A stretch of DNA of 64,000 nucleotides from an uncultured Lachnospiraceae bacterium (GCA_910585075.1 CAJUED010000001.1:62001-126000); one strand, 5' to 3'; counted from the first letter of the stretch, positions 45,549 to 53,999 are shown. A program made the numbers and translations. The notes: generated from the letters alone by a model not told the origin.

Positions 45549-46676
45549 TTACAGCTGTACCCCTACAGGAACATAGTTTATATTATCACTCCCACATCCG
45601 CCACATATTCTACAAAAACTGCTTGTTCCTCTACTCAATTCAACTATTTTATGACAAGCCATTTTATCATTCAGGTCGACATCTTTCAGTACTATATAAT
45701 CTGCTTGGTCCAATTTAAAATTTCCACTCTTTTCCGCACTCCAAGAAATATTACAGTAATAAAATTTCCCGTCATTCAACCCATTCCATTCCGGATGGCA
45801 ACATCTTAGGTGCTCTTTTAATTGCTCTTTATTTCTCTGCACAGGATTTAAAGGAAAACCAAAATCTGTCCAAATCTGAGAATATCTGATATCGTACAAA
45901 ATATTAAATTCTCTTAATTTATCTTTTAAACATTCAAGTTGTTTGGCATATGGAAGTTCTTTTGTATAATCGCTAATCAGCAGATGAATATCATATTTTT
46001 GCATAACCTCCAACACCTCATCTTCTGGAACAACGCTCCCATTAATCACATAAGCTAACCTTCCACATTTATCACGGTATGTTTCTCCGATATATTGAAG
46101 AATATCCCTTAATGCAGGGTTTAATGTAGGTTCCCCTCCCAGCAAAGCAAAGTACACTATATAATCCATTCTAGAAAACAATAAATCTACATTCTTTTTC
46201 AATTCACCAAACGTGCAATCGCGTTGTTCTTTGTAATACGGAATAAACATATTACAATGCCTACAGCGAAATGTACATCTGGTAGTTATTGTCATGTCAA
46301 CATGATATAAACAATTCATTCCCTTTGCATTCCAAAACCATTCGCAAATAAACTGACCAATTGCGCAAAAATCTTCAAATTCTTTCATCCCCTCTTTGCT
46401 CAAAAACTGAGAAATTTCATTATACGCCGCGTGGGCAGTCATAATAACAATTTTCTGCTTCTTGATTTTCTTTTTTGCCTCTTCGTAAGAAATAATAGGA
46501 ATCCCATTCCATTCTTTTCCCTGCTTATCAATGTCTCTATCTATTACAAATAAAATCTTAATATTTACCTTTTCAAATAAATGCTGACATATCCTAGATA
46601 CAATTCCTGCACCATATAAAACGATACTATCTATTTCACGCCAATCATCAGTCAGCTTACTTAAATTATTATTCAT
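45549..46676 (-). CDS. Radical SAM protein with N-terminal Rossmann-like domain
   Basis: The protein is 375 residues. SIVLYGAGIVSRICQHLF begins a Rossmann-like unit ending in WNGIPIISYEEAKK. The radical SAM motif is CTFRCRHC (C-x3-C-x2-C) at about 131-138, then YFALLGGEPTLNPALRDIL, the glycine-rich SAM-binding segment. The C-terminus has RCCHPEWNGLNDGKFYYC and CRICGGCGSD, probably binding auxiliary clusters. It differs from the duplicated radical SAM protein. It is probably co-transcribed with the HAD gene upstream (12-bp gap). Confidence 0.83.
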   Translation of the reverse strand: MNNNLSKLTDDWREIDSIVLYGAGIVSRICQHLFEKVNIKILFVIDRDIDKQGKEWNGIPIISYEEAKKKIKKQKIVIMTAHAAYNEISQFLSKEGMKEFEDFCAIGQFICEWFWNAKGMNCLYHVDMTITTRCTFRCRHCNMFIPYYKEQRDCTFGELKKNVDLLFSRMDYIVYFALLGGEPTLNPALRDILQYIGETYRDKCGRLAYVINGSVVPEDEVLEVMQKYDIHLLISDYTKELPYAKQLECLKDKLREFNILYDIRYSQIWTDFGFPLNPVQRNKEQLKEHLRCCHPEWNGLNDGKFYYCNISWSAEKSGNFKLDQADYIVLKDVDLNDKMACHKIVELSRGTSSFCRICGGCGSDNINYVPVGVQL

Positions 46677-46688
46677 ATCTTACCCTCC

Positions 46689-48848
46689 TCACTCCCAAAT
46701 AGGCACCTCGCTATGATCCAATATTCCATTATCATAATAAAAGCTTTTCTTCATATCATCTGTAGGATTAAATCCATTATTCATAAAGATACCAAAAAGT
46801 TGATCCATAAAATATATATCCTCACCTTGTGCCCTGATGCCGTATTTTTCACACCACTGAACGGCATCCTTCATAAAGGCTTTTATTCCTTCCAACATCT
46901 CCAATCTGATTTCAAAATTAATTTGATTCTGTTTATTTTCTGCATATCTTTTACTCCCATCATTTTCTATACATTCTAGCATTCCATTCGGCGCAGTAAA
47001 AAAAGCCTCTATAAATGCTGCCTTCTTATAAAAATTAGAGTCTTTTCCATCCATTCCCTTTTTTCCTGGAAAACAGCTAATCATAATATTTCGTTTTAAA
47101 TATTTGTTTGTTTTATCCAAACATGCACAAAAATAATAACCACTTAAATTTTGCTTAAGCAATTTGCCTAAATAATATTGTGTTGTACCGTAAAGCTGTG
47201 AATCCACAATTGCAAAATCAGATGCTATATTCAAAGAATTTATATATGCTAAATAATTGTTTCTTTCGCGTTCTGCCTCAGATAAAATTTCTTCTTCGTA
47301 TTTTTTTAATATTGTATATTGTTTCTGTATATCCTTATCTGTGTCTATAACATATACATTTTGTAAATTCCCACTATAATCAATTACACCGAACCTATCC
47401 CACAAAAAATCTGTTATAGTACCTTTATACGGAAATGATGCAACTTCCAAAATATCTGTTTCATCCTGAATTGACGCAGTCAGGACTGCCCTTCTTGATA
47501 TTTCCAGATATACTATTTGAGGAATATCCCTTTCTTGTGTTAATTTGCAATATTCTTCAAATAGTCTAATCAATAAATATCCTTCTCTGGCCAAAAAAAG
47601 CAGTTGTTTTATTTTTCTCCCCTTTGCCTGCTTAATAAGCCATTCACAAAAAACATACATGCTGCCCCCCAATAACCAATAACCCACATCTACATTCTCT
47701 TTAAATGATACCTTCCCCAAGCTCTCTTGCAACGCAAAAGGACTATTAAACACATTTGCAATCATCCAACCAAGATAAACTGATGTAAAAAGCGTATTAG
47801 CCTTAGCCGCTATACCGCCTAGCGAAGATTCGCAAAGCATTCGGTTTGCGCTCCACACCAAAAAGCTGTCAATACCATATTGTTCCGGCAATTTCCCATC
47901 CGTTTTTTCGTTATCACCAATGTGCAGTCCTCGAATATTCTCTTGTTTCAGTATATTTGAATAATACTCCCACAGTTCTCCGTTTTCTTTAGACTTCTTA
48001 TAGTCACAGGACACAATAATCTGTTCCATAGAGACATCAATTCCACATTGCGTTAATATATCAAACAAAATATTTTTTGAAAGATACATATCACTAATCA
48101 AAAAAACTTTCTTCATTTTTTTTACTGCATTATATAGTTCAACCATATCTTTGCGTGGAACTATAAATTGCTTCTCAACCTTGATTTCATATTCTTTAAC
48201 TTTATCTCTTAACCAATCATCCCAACCTTCCGCTTTCTGCATTTCATCATATATCTCATCTATCGTTGCATTTTCTGATAAATTCGTTGCTTTCTTCCGC
48301 GGTTCAAAGAAAGAAATTTCTTTTCCCAATTCATTTTTTAGCTTTATCTCAACAATACGAAAAACATCTGTTGGTAGATATATTGTTCGCATAATTAGGG
48401 TGTCAAAAATATCAAATGAAATCACCTCGTATTCCTGAATTTTTGCTAATAATTCTGCATAAGTCTTTTTCCAATAAGGATTATGCTTATTTTTATGCAG
48501 GAATTCATCCGTTGCACGTTTTCCATTTTTAAAGTAGATAGGTACTTTCCAATCTTGAATACGCTGATAAATAGTTCCCCAATATGTTTCCGAAGTATTA
48601 ATAATGATAAGTTCGGCGTTTTTTTCTGCTTCTTCCTGACCTATAATTTTTATTCCATACATCTCTTTGCCAATCATACTCTCATCCCGGTCAAGCAAGC
48701 CTATTATCTTAAATCCTTTTAACCGACTTACTAAAGTTGCCGTCATTCGCCCAATTCCATATATAGCAATCTTCATTGCTTTCTTATCTTGAAAAGCAAA
48801 TTCAAAAGCTTCTATTTCGTAATCAAATTTTGTTTTTCTATCTGCCAT
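46689..48848 (-). CDS. HAD-family multidomain protein with N-terminal Rossmann-like domain
   Basis: The protein is 719 residues. KIAIYGIGRMTATLVSRL begins the Rossmann-like unit (about 25-120). The HAD domain follows with SFDIFDTLIMRTIYLP near residue 145, VFLISDMYLS and HIGDNEKTDGKLPEQYG. A region of about 350 residues has LFLAREGYLLIRLF, ISRRAVLTAS and FAIVDSQLYGTTQYYL. The HAD plus companion region is the same unit as in the first half of the 1185-residue protein at 18035. A role in glycan phosphate chemistry is suspected; no direct proof. Confidence 0.7.
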   Translation of the reverse strand: MADRKTKFDYEIEAFEFAFQDKKAMKIAIYGIGRMTATLVSRLKGFKIIGLLDRDESMIGKEMYGIKIIGQEEAEKNAELIIINTSETYWGTIYQRIQDWKVPIYFKNGKRATDEFLHKNKHNPYWKKTYAELLAKIQEYEVISFDIFDTLIMRTIYLPTDVFRIVEIKLKNELGKEISFFEPRKKATNLSENATIDEIYDEMQKAEGWDDWLRDKVKEYEIKVEKQFIVPRKDMVELYNAVKKMKKVFLISDMYLSKNILFDILTQCGIDVSMEQIIVSCDYKKSKENGELWEYYSNILKQENIRGLHIGDNEKTDGKLPEQYGIDSFLVWSANRMLCESSLGGIAAKANTLFTSVYLGWMIANVFNSPFALQESLGKVSFKENVDVGYWLLGGSMYVFCEWLIKQAKGRKIKQLLFLAREGYLLIRLFEEYCKLTQERDIPQIVYLEISRRAVLTASIQDETDILEVASFPYKGTITDFLWDRFGVIDYSGNLQNVYVIDTDKDIQKQYTILKKYEEEILSEAERERNNYLAYINSLNIASDFAIVDSQLYGTTQYYLGKLLKQNLSGYYFCACLDKTNKYLKRNIMISCFPGKKGMDGKDSNFYKKAAFIEAFFTAPNGMLECIENDGSKRYAENKQNQINFEIRLEMLEGIKAFMKDAVQWCEKYGIRAQGEDIYFMDQLFGIFMNNGFNPTDDMKKSFYYDNGILDHSEVPIWE

Positions 48849-48850
48849 AC

Positions 48851-49558
48851 TTATACTTGTTTCCTTATCACAATATTCTGGCCATCAAGACATTGTTCTT
48901 CGGGTGACACCAATTTGCATATCACTTCTGCAACATCTTCAGGTTGCATAATAGTTGTAGGATCTTCTTCCGGTGCTAATCTTTTTCGCAATTTCGTAGC
49001 GCATCTCCCCGGCGATACACAATATACTTTAATTCCATATTCGGCAAGTTCTGCTGTTAATATCTGTGACATAGATATAACTGCTGCTTTTGACGATGCA
49101 TAACTTAACCATCCCGGTCTCGGGGTCATACCAGCAGTAGAGGCTACATTTACAATTTTTCCTCCGTAATCCTTCATATATCTGGTACATTCCTTGATCA
49201 GCATAAATGGTGAATAAACATTTACTTTATAGGTATATTCAAAATCATTTAAGCTTGTTGCCAAAAGAGATTGTGGATCTGTATAGCCTGCTATATTTAA
49301 TAAACAAGTTATATTCTTGAATTTCTCCAAAACTTTCTCTATTAACTGTGGAATCTTTTCAGGATTTGAAAAATCTATTTCATAATATTCTATCTGCAAC
49401 TCACTTAAACTTTCTTCCATAAGTTCTATAGTCCCTAAAATTGATTCTTTATTTCTGCCTAATAAGGCATATGAATCAAAATAGTCTGTTCTACTCAGGC
49501 TGCGGGCAACAGCTCTGCCTATCCCGGAACCGCAACCTGTAATAATGCACGTTCGCAC
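48851..49558 (-). CDS. Short-chain dehydrogenase/reductase (probable ribulose-5-phosphate reductase half of a CDP-ribitol pair)
   Basis: The GTG at 49558 has AAGGAG eight bases upstream; the longer frame would need TTG inside the previous gene. The protein is 235 residues. It has CIITGCGSGIGRAVA (NAD(P)-binding), the NIAG-like LLNIAGYTD motif, and the catalytic SSKAAV stretch (YASSKAAVISM). The gene follows an IspD/TarI-like cytidylyltransferase. In Haemophilus influenzae these two activities are fused in Bcs1/Acs1, which makes CDP-ribitol. A split version of that enzyme is a reasonable inference, strengthened by the TagF-like transferase upstream. Confidence 0.78.
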   Translation of the reverse strand: MRTCIITGCGSGIGRAVARSLSRTDYFDSYALLGRNKESILGTIELMEESLSELQIEYYEIDFSNPEKIPQLIEKVLEKFKNITCLLNIAGYTDPQSLLATSLNDFEYTYKVNVYSPFMLIKECTRYMKDYGGKIVNVASTAGMTPRPGWLSYASSKAAVISMSQILTAELAEYGIKVYCVSPGRCATKLRKRLAPEEDPTTIMQPEDVAEVICKLVSPEEQCLDGQNIVIRKQV

Positions 49559-49559
49559 T

Positions 49560-50243
49560 TTATTTTCTCCTTGCAAAATATTCCTGATAAATACTTTCTC
49601 CGATAATGAGATCCAATGATGTTGTCAATTTGATATCATAAGTCATTCCTTCGCATATTGTTATGTCTGTATTCGGATAATAGTAATATACTAACCCCGC
49701 ATCCTCCGTAAAATGCCGATTTTCTCGTTCCGCTTTTTTATGTGCCTCTTTTAATATCTTTGTACTAAACTTTTGAGGTAGCTGCACATTCACAAGTTCT
49801 GACCTATCCAGTATTCCCTCCACCATATCATGTCCTTTTATGACCGTAAATGGTATACTCAATCCAAACATTGCATTTTCACAGGGTTCATTAATTAACC
49901 GTGTAAAATCTTTTTCAGATACAAACGGTCTAGCCGCTTCGTGAATGATTACATTTTCTGTTGTAACTAATTCCAATCCTGATTTTACAGAAGCCTGCCG
50001 TGTTTCTCCCGCATTGGCAAATTTAACCATTTTCGTAATATTATATTGCGCAAGCATTTTCTCTATTAAAGAGATATACTCATCTGTACATACAATTACT
50101 ATTTCCAGAATTTCTTTTATTTTGTTAATACGCTCTAGAATATGCAAGATTACCGGTTTCCCCGCCAACAATAAGTATTGTTTAGGTATATCTTTTTTCA
50201 TCCTTGTCCCGGTTCCACCTGATAATAACACTAATGTATACAT
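49560..50243 (-). CDS. IspD/TarI-like cytidylyltransferase (probable ribitol-5-phosphate cytidylyltransferase)
   Basis: The protein is 227 residues. It has LVLLSGGTGTRMKKDIPKQY, the CTP-binding loop, IHEAARPFVSEKDF and the PQKFSTKILKEAH segment, ending with KLTTSLDLIIGE. The family includes IspD (isoprenoid pathway) and TarI (CDP-ribitol). Neighbouring SDR and TagF-like genes favour TarI-like function over IspD. Gene order is transferase, cytidylyltransferase, SDR, in one short-spaced transcription unit. Confidence 0.82.
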   Translation of the reverse strand: MYTLVLLSGGTGTRMKKDIPKQYLLLAGKPVILHILERINKIKEILEIVIVCTDEYISLIEKMLAQYNITKMVKFANAGETRQASVKSGLELVTTENVIIHEAARPFVSEKDFTRLINEPCENAMFGLSIPFTVIKGHDMVEGILDRSELVNVQLPQKFSTKILKEAHKKAERENRHFTEDAGLVYYYYPNTDITICEGMTYDIKLTTSLDLIIGESIYQEYFARRK

Positions 50244-50255
50244 TTTCCTTCACCT

Positions 50256-51503
50256 TCACCACATATATGCTTCTAATTGATCAGCCACTTTTGCACTCGC
50301 ATTCCCATCAAAAACCAGTTTAACATCTTTTTCAAACTGCTCCAGCTTTGAACTATATTTGTCTTCATCAAATTGTAAAATATTATTTTCTAACTCATCG
50401 TTATTCTGCGCAACAGGATATGGAAGCACTGTATCTATATTTGGAGTCATGTTCTTATTGTTTGTGATAGGTTTATAAGAATCCATAGACATATTCCAAA
50501 GCATACTCCCTCTGTCATTTAAATATTTTTCAATATCATCTGCATATATAAATACCGGCATATGCGCATAGCCTGCATCCATTGCCGCACTCGAATAATC
50601 CGTAACAAATGCATCCATTGCTGCTAAAACCTCATACATATCATCTGCCTGACTGGCATCAATGAGTCTTTCTTTCAAATATGCATCTTTGTGCTCTTTT
50701 ACACTTGAAGCCAATTGAGGATGTATTCTCAAGCACAAATACCATACTCCGCCAAATCGCTTTCCAAGATTGTCCAACAATCGCTTAAAATCTAAGGTCC
50801 AGACTTCTGAAAATATAGTTCTTCTTCCATTTGAGGCACCTTCTCGAAACGTTGGTGCAAACATTACCAATTTAATATCTTCACCAATTTTATATTTTTG
50901 GCGGAACCTTTCTTTGTGTTTCTCCCGATTTCCATACAATATGTCGCATCTTGGTGCTCCGGCCCACAAATAGTTTCCATTATAAACCATTCCTTTCGGA
51001 TACATCTCCGCACACCATTCAGAATCTATTACGACACTATCAATCATATCCGAATCATTTTTACTAACAAGATACGCCATTTGGGAAAATCCATTCCCTC
51101 GCCACAAGCCTATGCTTTTAAATCCGATGGTTGCATGCCATGTGTTGATGTAATACTGACCTTTACGCTTGCATGTGCCATAGGGTTTGCGATAATTATC
51201 TATCCAAACTTTTGATGTAGACAACCAGTATGCTCTACTTCTTAAAGTATTTGGTACTTTCTTAATATAAGGAGGGAATTCCTTATTCATATCATCCACA
51301 AACCAGATAAATTCATAATCTCCATTCCGCTTATGCAACTCTTCTACGATATATTTAGGATTGCAACCAAATCCACCCTTTCCCTCAAATGTACAAATAC
51401 TAATTCTATTGCTTTTTATAGGAAATATCCTACACATTTTAAAACACAGTCTATTCCCAAATGCTTTTATCTTGCGATATCGTATATAATTTTGTTCATT
51501 CAT
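50256..51503 (-). CDS. CDP-glycerol/CDP-ribitol polyol-phosphate transferase (TagF/TarL-like)
   Basis: The ATG at 51503 (MNEQNYIRYRKIKAFG) is preferred; the longer frame starts with TTG. The protein is 415 residues. The Glyphos_transf motifs are YINTWHATIGFKSIGLW, FAPTFREGASNG, and AFVTDYSSAAMDAGYAHMPV near residue 310. These enzymes build or prime poly(polyol-phosphate) chains of wall teichoic acid or capsule. It is the first gene of the leftward operon whose leader faces the invertible switch. Its partner genes point to ribitol phosphate. Confidence 0.84.
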   Translation of the reverse strand: MNEQNYIRYRKIKAFGNRLCFKMCRIFPIKSNRISICTFEGKGGFGCNPKYIVEELHKRNGDYEFIWFVDDMNKEFPPYIKKVPNTLRSRAYWLSTSKVWIDNYRKPYGTCKRKGQYYINTWHATIGFKSIGLWRGNGFSQMAYLVSKNDSDMIDSVVIDSEWCAEMYPKGMVYNGNYLWAGAPRCDILYGNREKHKERFRQKYKIGEDIKLVMFAPTFREGASNGRRTIFSEVWTLDFKRLLDNLGKRFGGVWYLCLRIHPQLASSVKEHKDAYLKERLIDASQADDMYEVLAAMDAFVTDYSSAAMDAGYAHMPVFIYADDIEKYLNDRGSMLWNMSMDSYKPITNNKNMTPNIDTVLPYPVAQNNDELENNILQFDEDKYSSKLEQFEKDVKLVFDGNASAKVADQLEAYMW

Positions 51504-51596
51504 ACTCAACTGTTTCCATTTCAGAATCAACTATTGATAGAATTCGAAGACTATCTTAGCTTTCTTGTCGACAAACCGGACAATTCCACCGTAGAA

Positions 51597-51668
51597 GAAC
51601 GCCATGTTCCACCATAGTATCCTTGGTTATTTATAAGATATCTATCTTTCTTTAACAAGCTGTTCCCA
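51597..51668 (-). repeat. Left operon leader, homologous to the right operon leader
   Basis: Read leftward, this stretch matches the DNA just before and across the LicD start (52670-52737). Shared blocks include TGTTAAAG, ATAACCAAGGATAC versus ACAACCAAGGAAAC, and GTGGAACATG versus ATGGAACATG. It encodes at most an 18-codon remnant from GTG 51612. The homology means both operons share one leader on opposite sides of the switch. Confidence 0.7.
51630..51658 (-). promoter_or_regulatory. Candidate weak fixed promoter toward the TagF-like gene
   Basis: On the minus strand TTGTTA and TATAAA are separated by 17 bases. The -35 is poor. It lies outside the invertible segment, so it could give basal leftward transcription regardless of switch state. 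This is a consensus match only. Confidence 0.3.
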
Positions 51669-51683
51669 AGAACTGGATTTTGA

Positions 51684-51712
51684 ATGAAACATTTTGTCCT
51701 AAAATGTTGCAT
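51684..51712 (+). repeat. Left recombination site of the invertible segment (IRL)
   Basis: This 29-bp site has arms ATGAAACATTTT and AAAATGTTGCAT around a GTCCT core. The arms are inverted copies of each other except for one base. The full site matches the complement of 52505-52533 at 27 of 29 positions. Paired inverted arms with an asymmetric core of about five bases are the architecture of tyrosine recombinase crossover sites. Confidence 0.88.
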
Positions 51713-51776
51713 TACTTATTTTTGAGTGATATGTATTACCAAAAGCGGTATTATTTAGGAAAAAAGGAGAATACTT

Positions 51777-52355
51777 ATGTGTAAAACAGATCCTATTAAA
51801 AAAAGAGAAGATGTCGAAAAACTTAAAAATTATTTTTTGTCAGAAGGACATATAAGAGACTATGCAATGATATCTGTCGCGTTAAATACTTCACTGCGAA
51901 TAAGCGATTTATTACAACTTCAATGGAAAGATGTGTATAATTTTAATTTGCGAAAGTTCAAAAAGTATATTAATATAACCGAGAAAAAGACGAAAAAGAA
52001 AACTTGTATCGCCATCAACGAGGAAGTTAAACATGCTTTGGATATACTGAAAAATTCATTGACGAATATTAATGCAGATGAATATATTTACAAAAGCCGA
52101 GTTGGAACAAATAAGCCAATCGTGCGAAGTACGGCTTTTAGAATTATCAAAAAAGCTGCCTGTGATTTGGATATGGAAGGTGTTATCAGCTGTCATTCTT
52201 TACGGAAAACTTTTGGATACCAGGCATGGAGAAAAGGTACACCCCCGGCTCTAATTATGTCAATTTATAATCATTCATCAATGGAAATAACCAAACGTTA
52301 CTTATCCATTGATCAGGAAGACAAAGATGAGGTTTTTTTGAATATGAATTTATAA
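51777..52355 (+). CDS. FimB/FimE-sized tyrosine recombinase (DNA invertase)
   Basis: The protein is 192 residues, the size of fimbrial-type invertases and shorter than phage integrases. The catalytic set is complete: Arg41 in TSLRISDLL, the lysine-rich beta-hairpin EKKTKKKTCIAI, His140 and Arg143 in CHSLRKTFG, His166 in YNHSSMEI, and nucleophile Tyr175 in KRYLSID. A ribosome site AAAAGGAGA lies eight bases before ATG. It sits between two inverted copies of a palindromic 29-bp site and is the natural enzyme for their recombination. A TATTAT -10-like box at 51749-51754 may drive it. Confidence 0.92.
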   Translation: MCKTDPIKKREDVEKLKNYFLSEGHIRDYAMISVALNTSLRISDLLQLQWKDVYNFNLRKFKKYINITEKKTKKKTCIAINEEVKHALDILKNSLTNINADEYIYKSRVGTNKPIVRSTAFRIIKKAACDLDMEGVISCHSLRKTFGYQAWRKGTPPALIMSIYNHSSMEITKRYLSIDQEDKDEVFLNMNL

Positions 52356-52457
52356 AGATATTTCAGATTTGTTGCTATTTACCATAAAAAAAGGGGACAA
52401 AAACTTGTAAGTTATTAGTGATAAGTAGATATTTTAGCCAACAAAAGCACATGATAC

Positions 52458-52486
52458 TTGAATATCCGTTAAGAATCTGCTATATT
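52458..52486 (+). promoter_or_regulatory. Sigma-70-type promoter inside the invertible segment, pointing right
   Basis: TTGAAT (52458-52463) and TATATT (52481-52486) are separated by exactly 17 bases. Transcription would begin near 52493, cross the right recombination site at 52505-52533 and enter the LicD operon. Its place next to the edge of the invertible segment is typical of phase-variable promoters. Confidence 0.72.
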
Positions 52487-52504
52487 ATTACACGTAAGAT
52501 TCGA

Positions 52505-52533
52505 ATGAAACATTTTAGGACAAAACGTTTCAT
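52505..52533 (-). repeat. Right recombination site of the invertible segment (IRR)
   Basis: Read on the minus strand this site has ATGAAACGTTTT, core GTCCT and AAAATGTTTCAT. It differs from the left site at two positions only. It lies 150 bp after the recombinase stop and about 190 bp before the LicD start. Confidence 0.88.
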
Positions 52534-52669
52534 AAAAACCAGATGATTTAAAGAATATTTTTCATCATTCAGAGTGTACAGGCTGCCTCCAAATGGTATG
52601 AGTCTGAAATAACTGTTTCATCCATTATGCAACTCAATACAAACATCAAATAACCCTTAAGCACTTGCT

Positions 52670-52737
52670 CTGGAAAAGCCTGTTAAAGATAAATACCTTA
52701 TGAACAACCAAGGAAACCATAATGGAACATGACAATC
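52670..52737 (+). repeat. Right operon leader, homologous to the left operon leader
   Basis: GGAAAAGCCTGTTAAAG and ACAACCAAGGAAACCATAA here match the complement of 51597-51668. Compared with the left side, about 125 bp is inserted between the recombination site and this leader. AAGG lies eight to nine bases before the LicD ATG and may be its ribosome site. Confidence 0.7.
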
Positions 52738-53555
52738 ATTATTATAAACTGACCCAGGATGAATTAAAAAAAATACAGGATGCCCAGAAAGAACTGATCC
52801 GGGAAGTGCAGCGTATCTGTAAAAAATGCGGCATCCGTTTTAACATGGTAGGCGGAACAATGCTGGGGGCCGTCCGCCATAAGGACTATATCCCCTGGGA
52901 TGATGATGCCGATATCGGGTTCCTAAGGACGGAATATGAAAAGTTCCGGAAAGCATGTGAAACGGAACTAGACCATGAAAAGTACTACATCCAAGATCTT
53001 CGGGACACCACCGGATACCGCTGGGGATATGGAAAACTCCGCAGGAAAAATACCGAATTCGTCAGACTGGGGCAGGAATTCATGCCTTTTGACAAGGGGA
53101 TATCCATAGATCTTATGCCTTTTGACAACGTACCCGACCATTGGCTCTCCAAAAGGATCCATTTTTTCCGCTGTTTTTTATACCGTAAGATATTCTGGTC
53201 AGAAGTAGGGAGCAGGACGGAAAGGAATCTCATAAAACGGCTCGTTTATAAGATAATGAGTTTGCTGCCAATGGATAGCGTCATAAAAAGCTACCAGCAG
53301 TTCATTGACTCCGGATGTGGAAAGGAAACACGACTGGTTCGGATACTGACCTTCCCTACTCCCAAGGGGGTATACGGGTATGACAGGAAATGGTACACCA
53401 GACTCGCCATGTACCGTTTTGGCGACCTGACACTTCCCGGCGCCGAGGATTATGACGGGTATCTCCGTGTGAAATATGGCAGTTACATGGAGCTGCCGCC
53501 TGCCGAAAAAAGGAAAGTCCATCCCATATCTAAATTGAAACTGCCTGAGGAGTAA
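52722..53555 (+). CDS. LicD family phosphotransferase
   Basis: The protein is 277 residues, standard for LicD. It begins with YYKLTQDELKKIQDAQ, then has FNMVGGTMLGAVRHKDYIPW and DDDADIGFLRTEYEKF (about 42-75), the metal-binding transferase core. RVKYGSYMELPP closes the domain. It is the first gene of the right operon and directly follows the invertible promoter. It probably transfers an alcohol phosphate made available by the cytidylyltransferase encoded three bases downstream. GC content is clearly higher here (to about 55036) than in flanking genes, suggesting separate origin. Confidence 0.87.
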   Translation: MEHDNHYYKLTQDELKKIQDAQKELIREVQRICKKCGIRFNMVGGTMLGAVRHKDYIPWDDDADIGFLRTEYEKFRKACETELDHEKYYIQDLRDTTGYRWGYGKLRRKNTEFVRLGQEFMPFDKGISIDLMPFDNVPDHWLSKRIHFFRCFLYRKIFWSEVGSRTERNLIKRLVYKIMSLLPMDSVIKSYQQFIDSGCGKETRLVRILTFPTPKGVYGYDRKWYTRLAMYRFGDLTLPGAEDYDGYLRVKYGSYMELPPAEKRKVHPISKLKLPEE

Positions 53556-53558
53556 TAC

Positions 53559-53999
53559 ATGCCGGATACAGAAAAGAAATACAAAATCGGATACACGGAC
53601 GGGGTGTATGACCTGTTCCATGTGGGACATTTAAATATGATCCAGAGGGCCAAACAGAGCTGCGAATATCTGATCGTAGGGGTCCACGGGGATGATGTGG
53701 TGGAAGAATACAAACACCACAGGCCCATCATCAATGAAAATGACCGCAGGAGGATCATGGAATCCATCAAAGGCGTTGATCGGGCGGAGATCAACCGTTT
53801 CCGGGACAAGCTTAAGCTGTGGGAGCTGTACCATTTTGATGTGGTCTTTATCGGGGATGACTGGAAGGGGACACAGCGCTGGAATAACTTTGAAAAAATA
53901 CTGGCCGGGATAGGCGTGGATGTGGTGTATGTCCCGTACACGAAAGGGATCTCCACCACAGAAATCCGGGAAAGGATTGTAAGCGGAGACAGTTTATGA
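53559..53999 (+). CDS. CTP:glycerol-3-phosphate cytidylyltransferase-like protein (TagD/GCT family)
   Basis: The protein is 146 residues. It carries IGYTDGVYDLFHVGHLNMIQ (HxGH nucleotide-binding), VGVHGDDVVEEYK and the closing ISTTEIRERI motif, all of the cytidylyltransferase family. It would activate glycerol 3-phosphate or a similar alcohol phosphate to a CDP derivative. Its stop overlaps the PdxA start by four bases. It is close in sequence to the C-terminal domain of the 23237-25381 fusion protein. Confidence 0.85.
   Translation: MPDTEKKYKIGYTDGVYDLFHVGHLNMIQRAKQSCEYLIVGVHGDDVVEEYKHHRPIINENDRRRIMESIKGVDRAEINRFRDKLKLWELYHFDVVFIGDDWKGTQRWNNFEKILAGIGVDVVYVPYTKGISTTEIRERIVSGDSL

Larger units (their letters stand above)
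51684..52533. promoter_or_regulatory. Invertible DNA segment carrying a recombinase gene and an outward promoter
   Basis: The segment runs between two inverted 29-bp sites. It contains one gene, a complete tyrosine recombinase, and an outward-facing promoter at its right end. The operon-first genes on both sides face away from it. In the orientation shown the promoter points right to the LicD operon. Recombination between the sites would reverse the segment and point the promoter at the TagF-like operon. Confidence 0.82.

Noticed and set aside
51333..51617. Plus-strand frame over the TagF start and left leader
   Set aside because: Antisense to the TagF-like N-terminus; no start signal.
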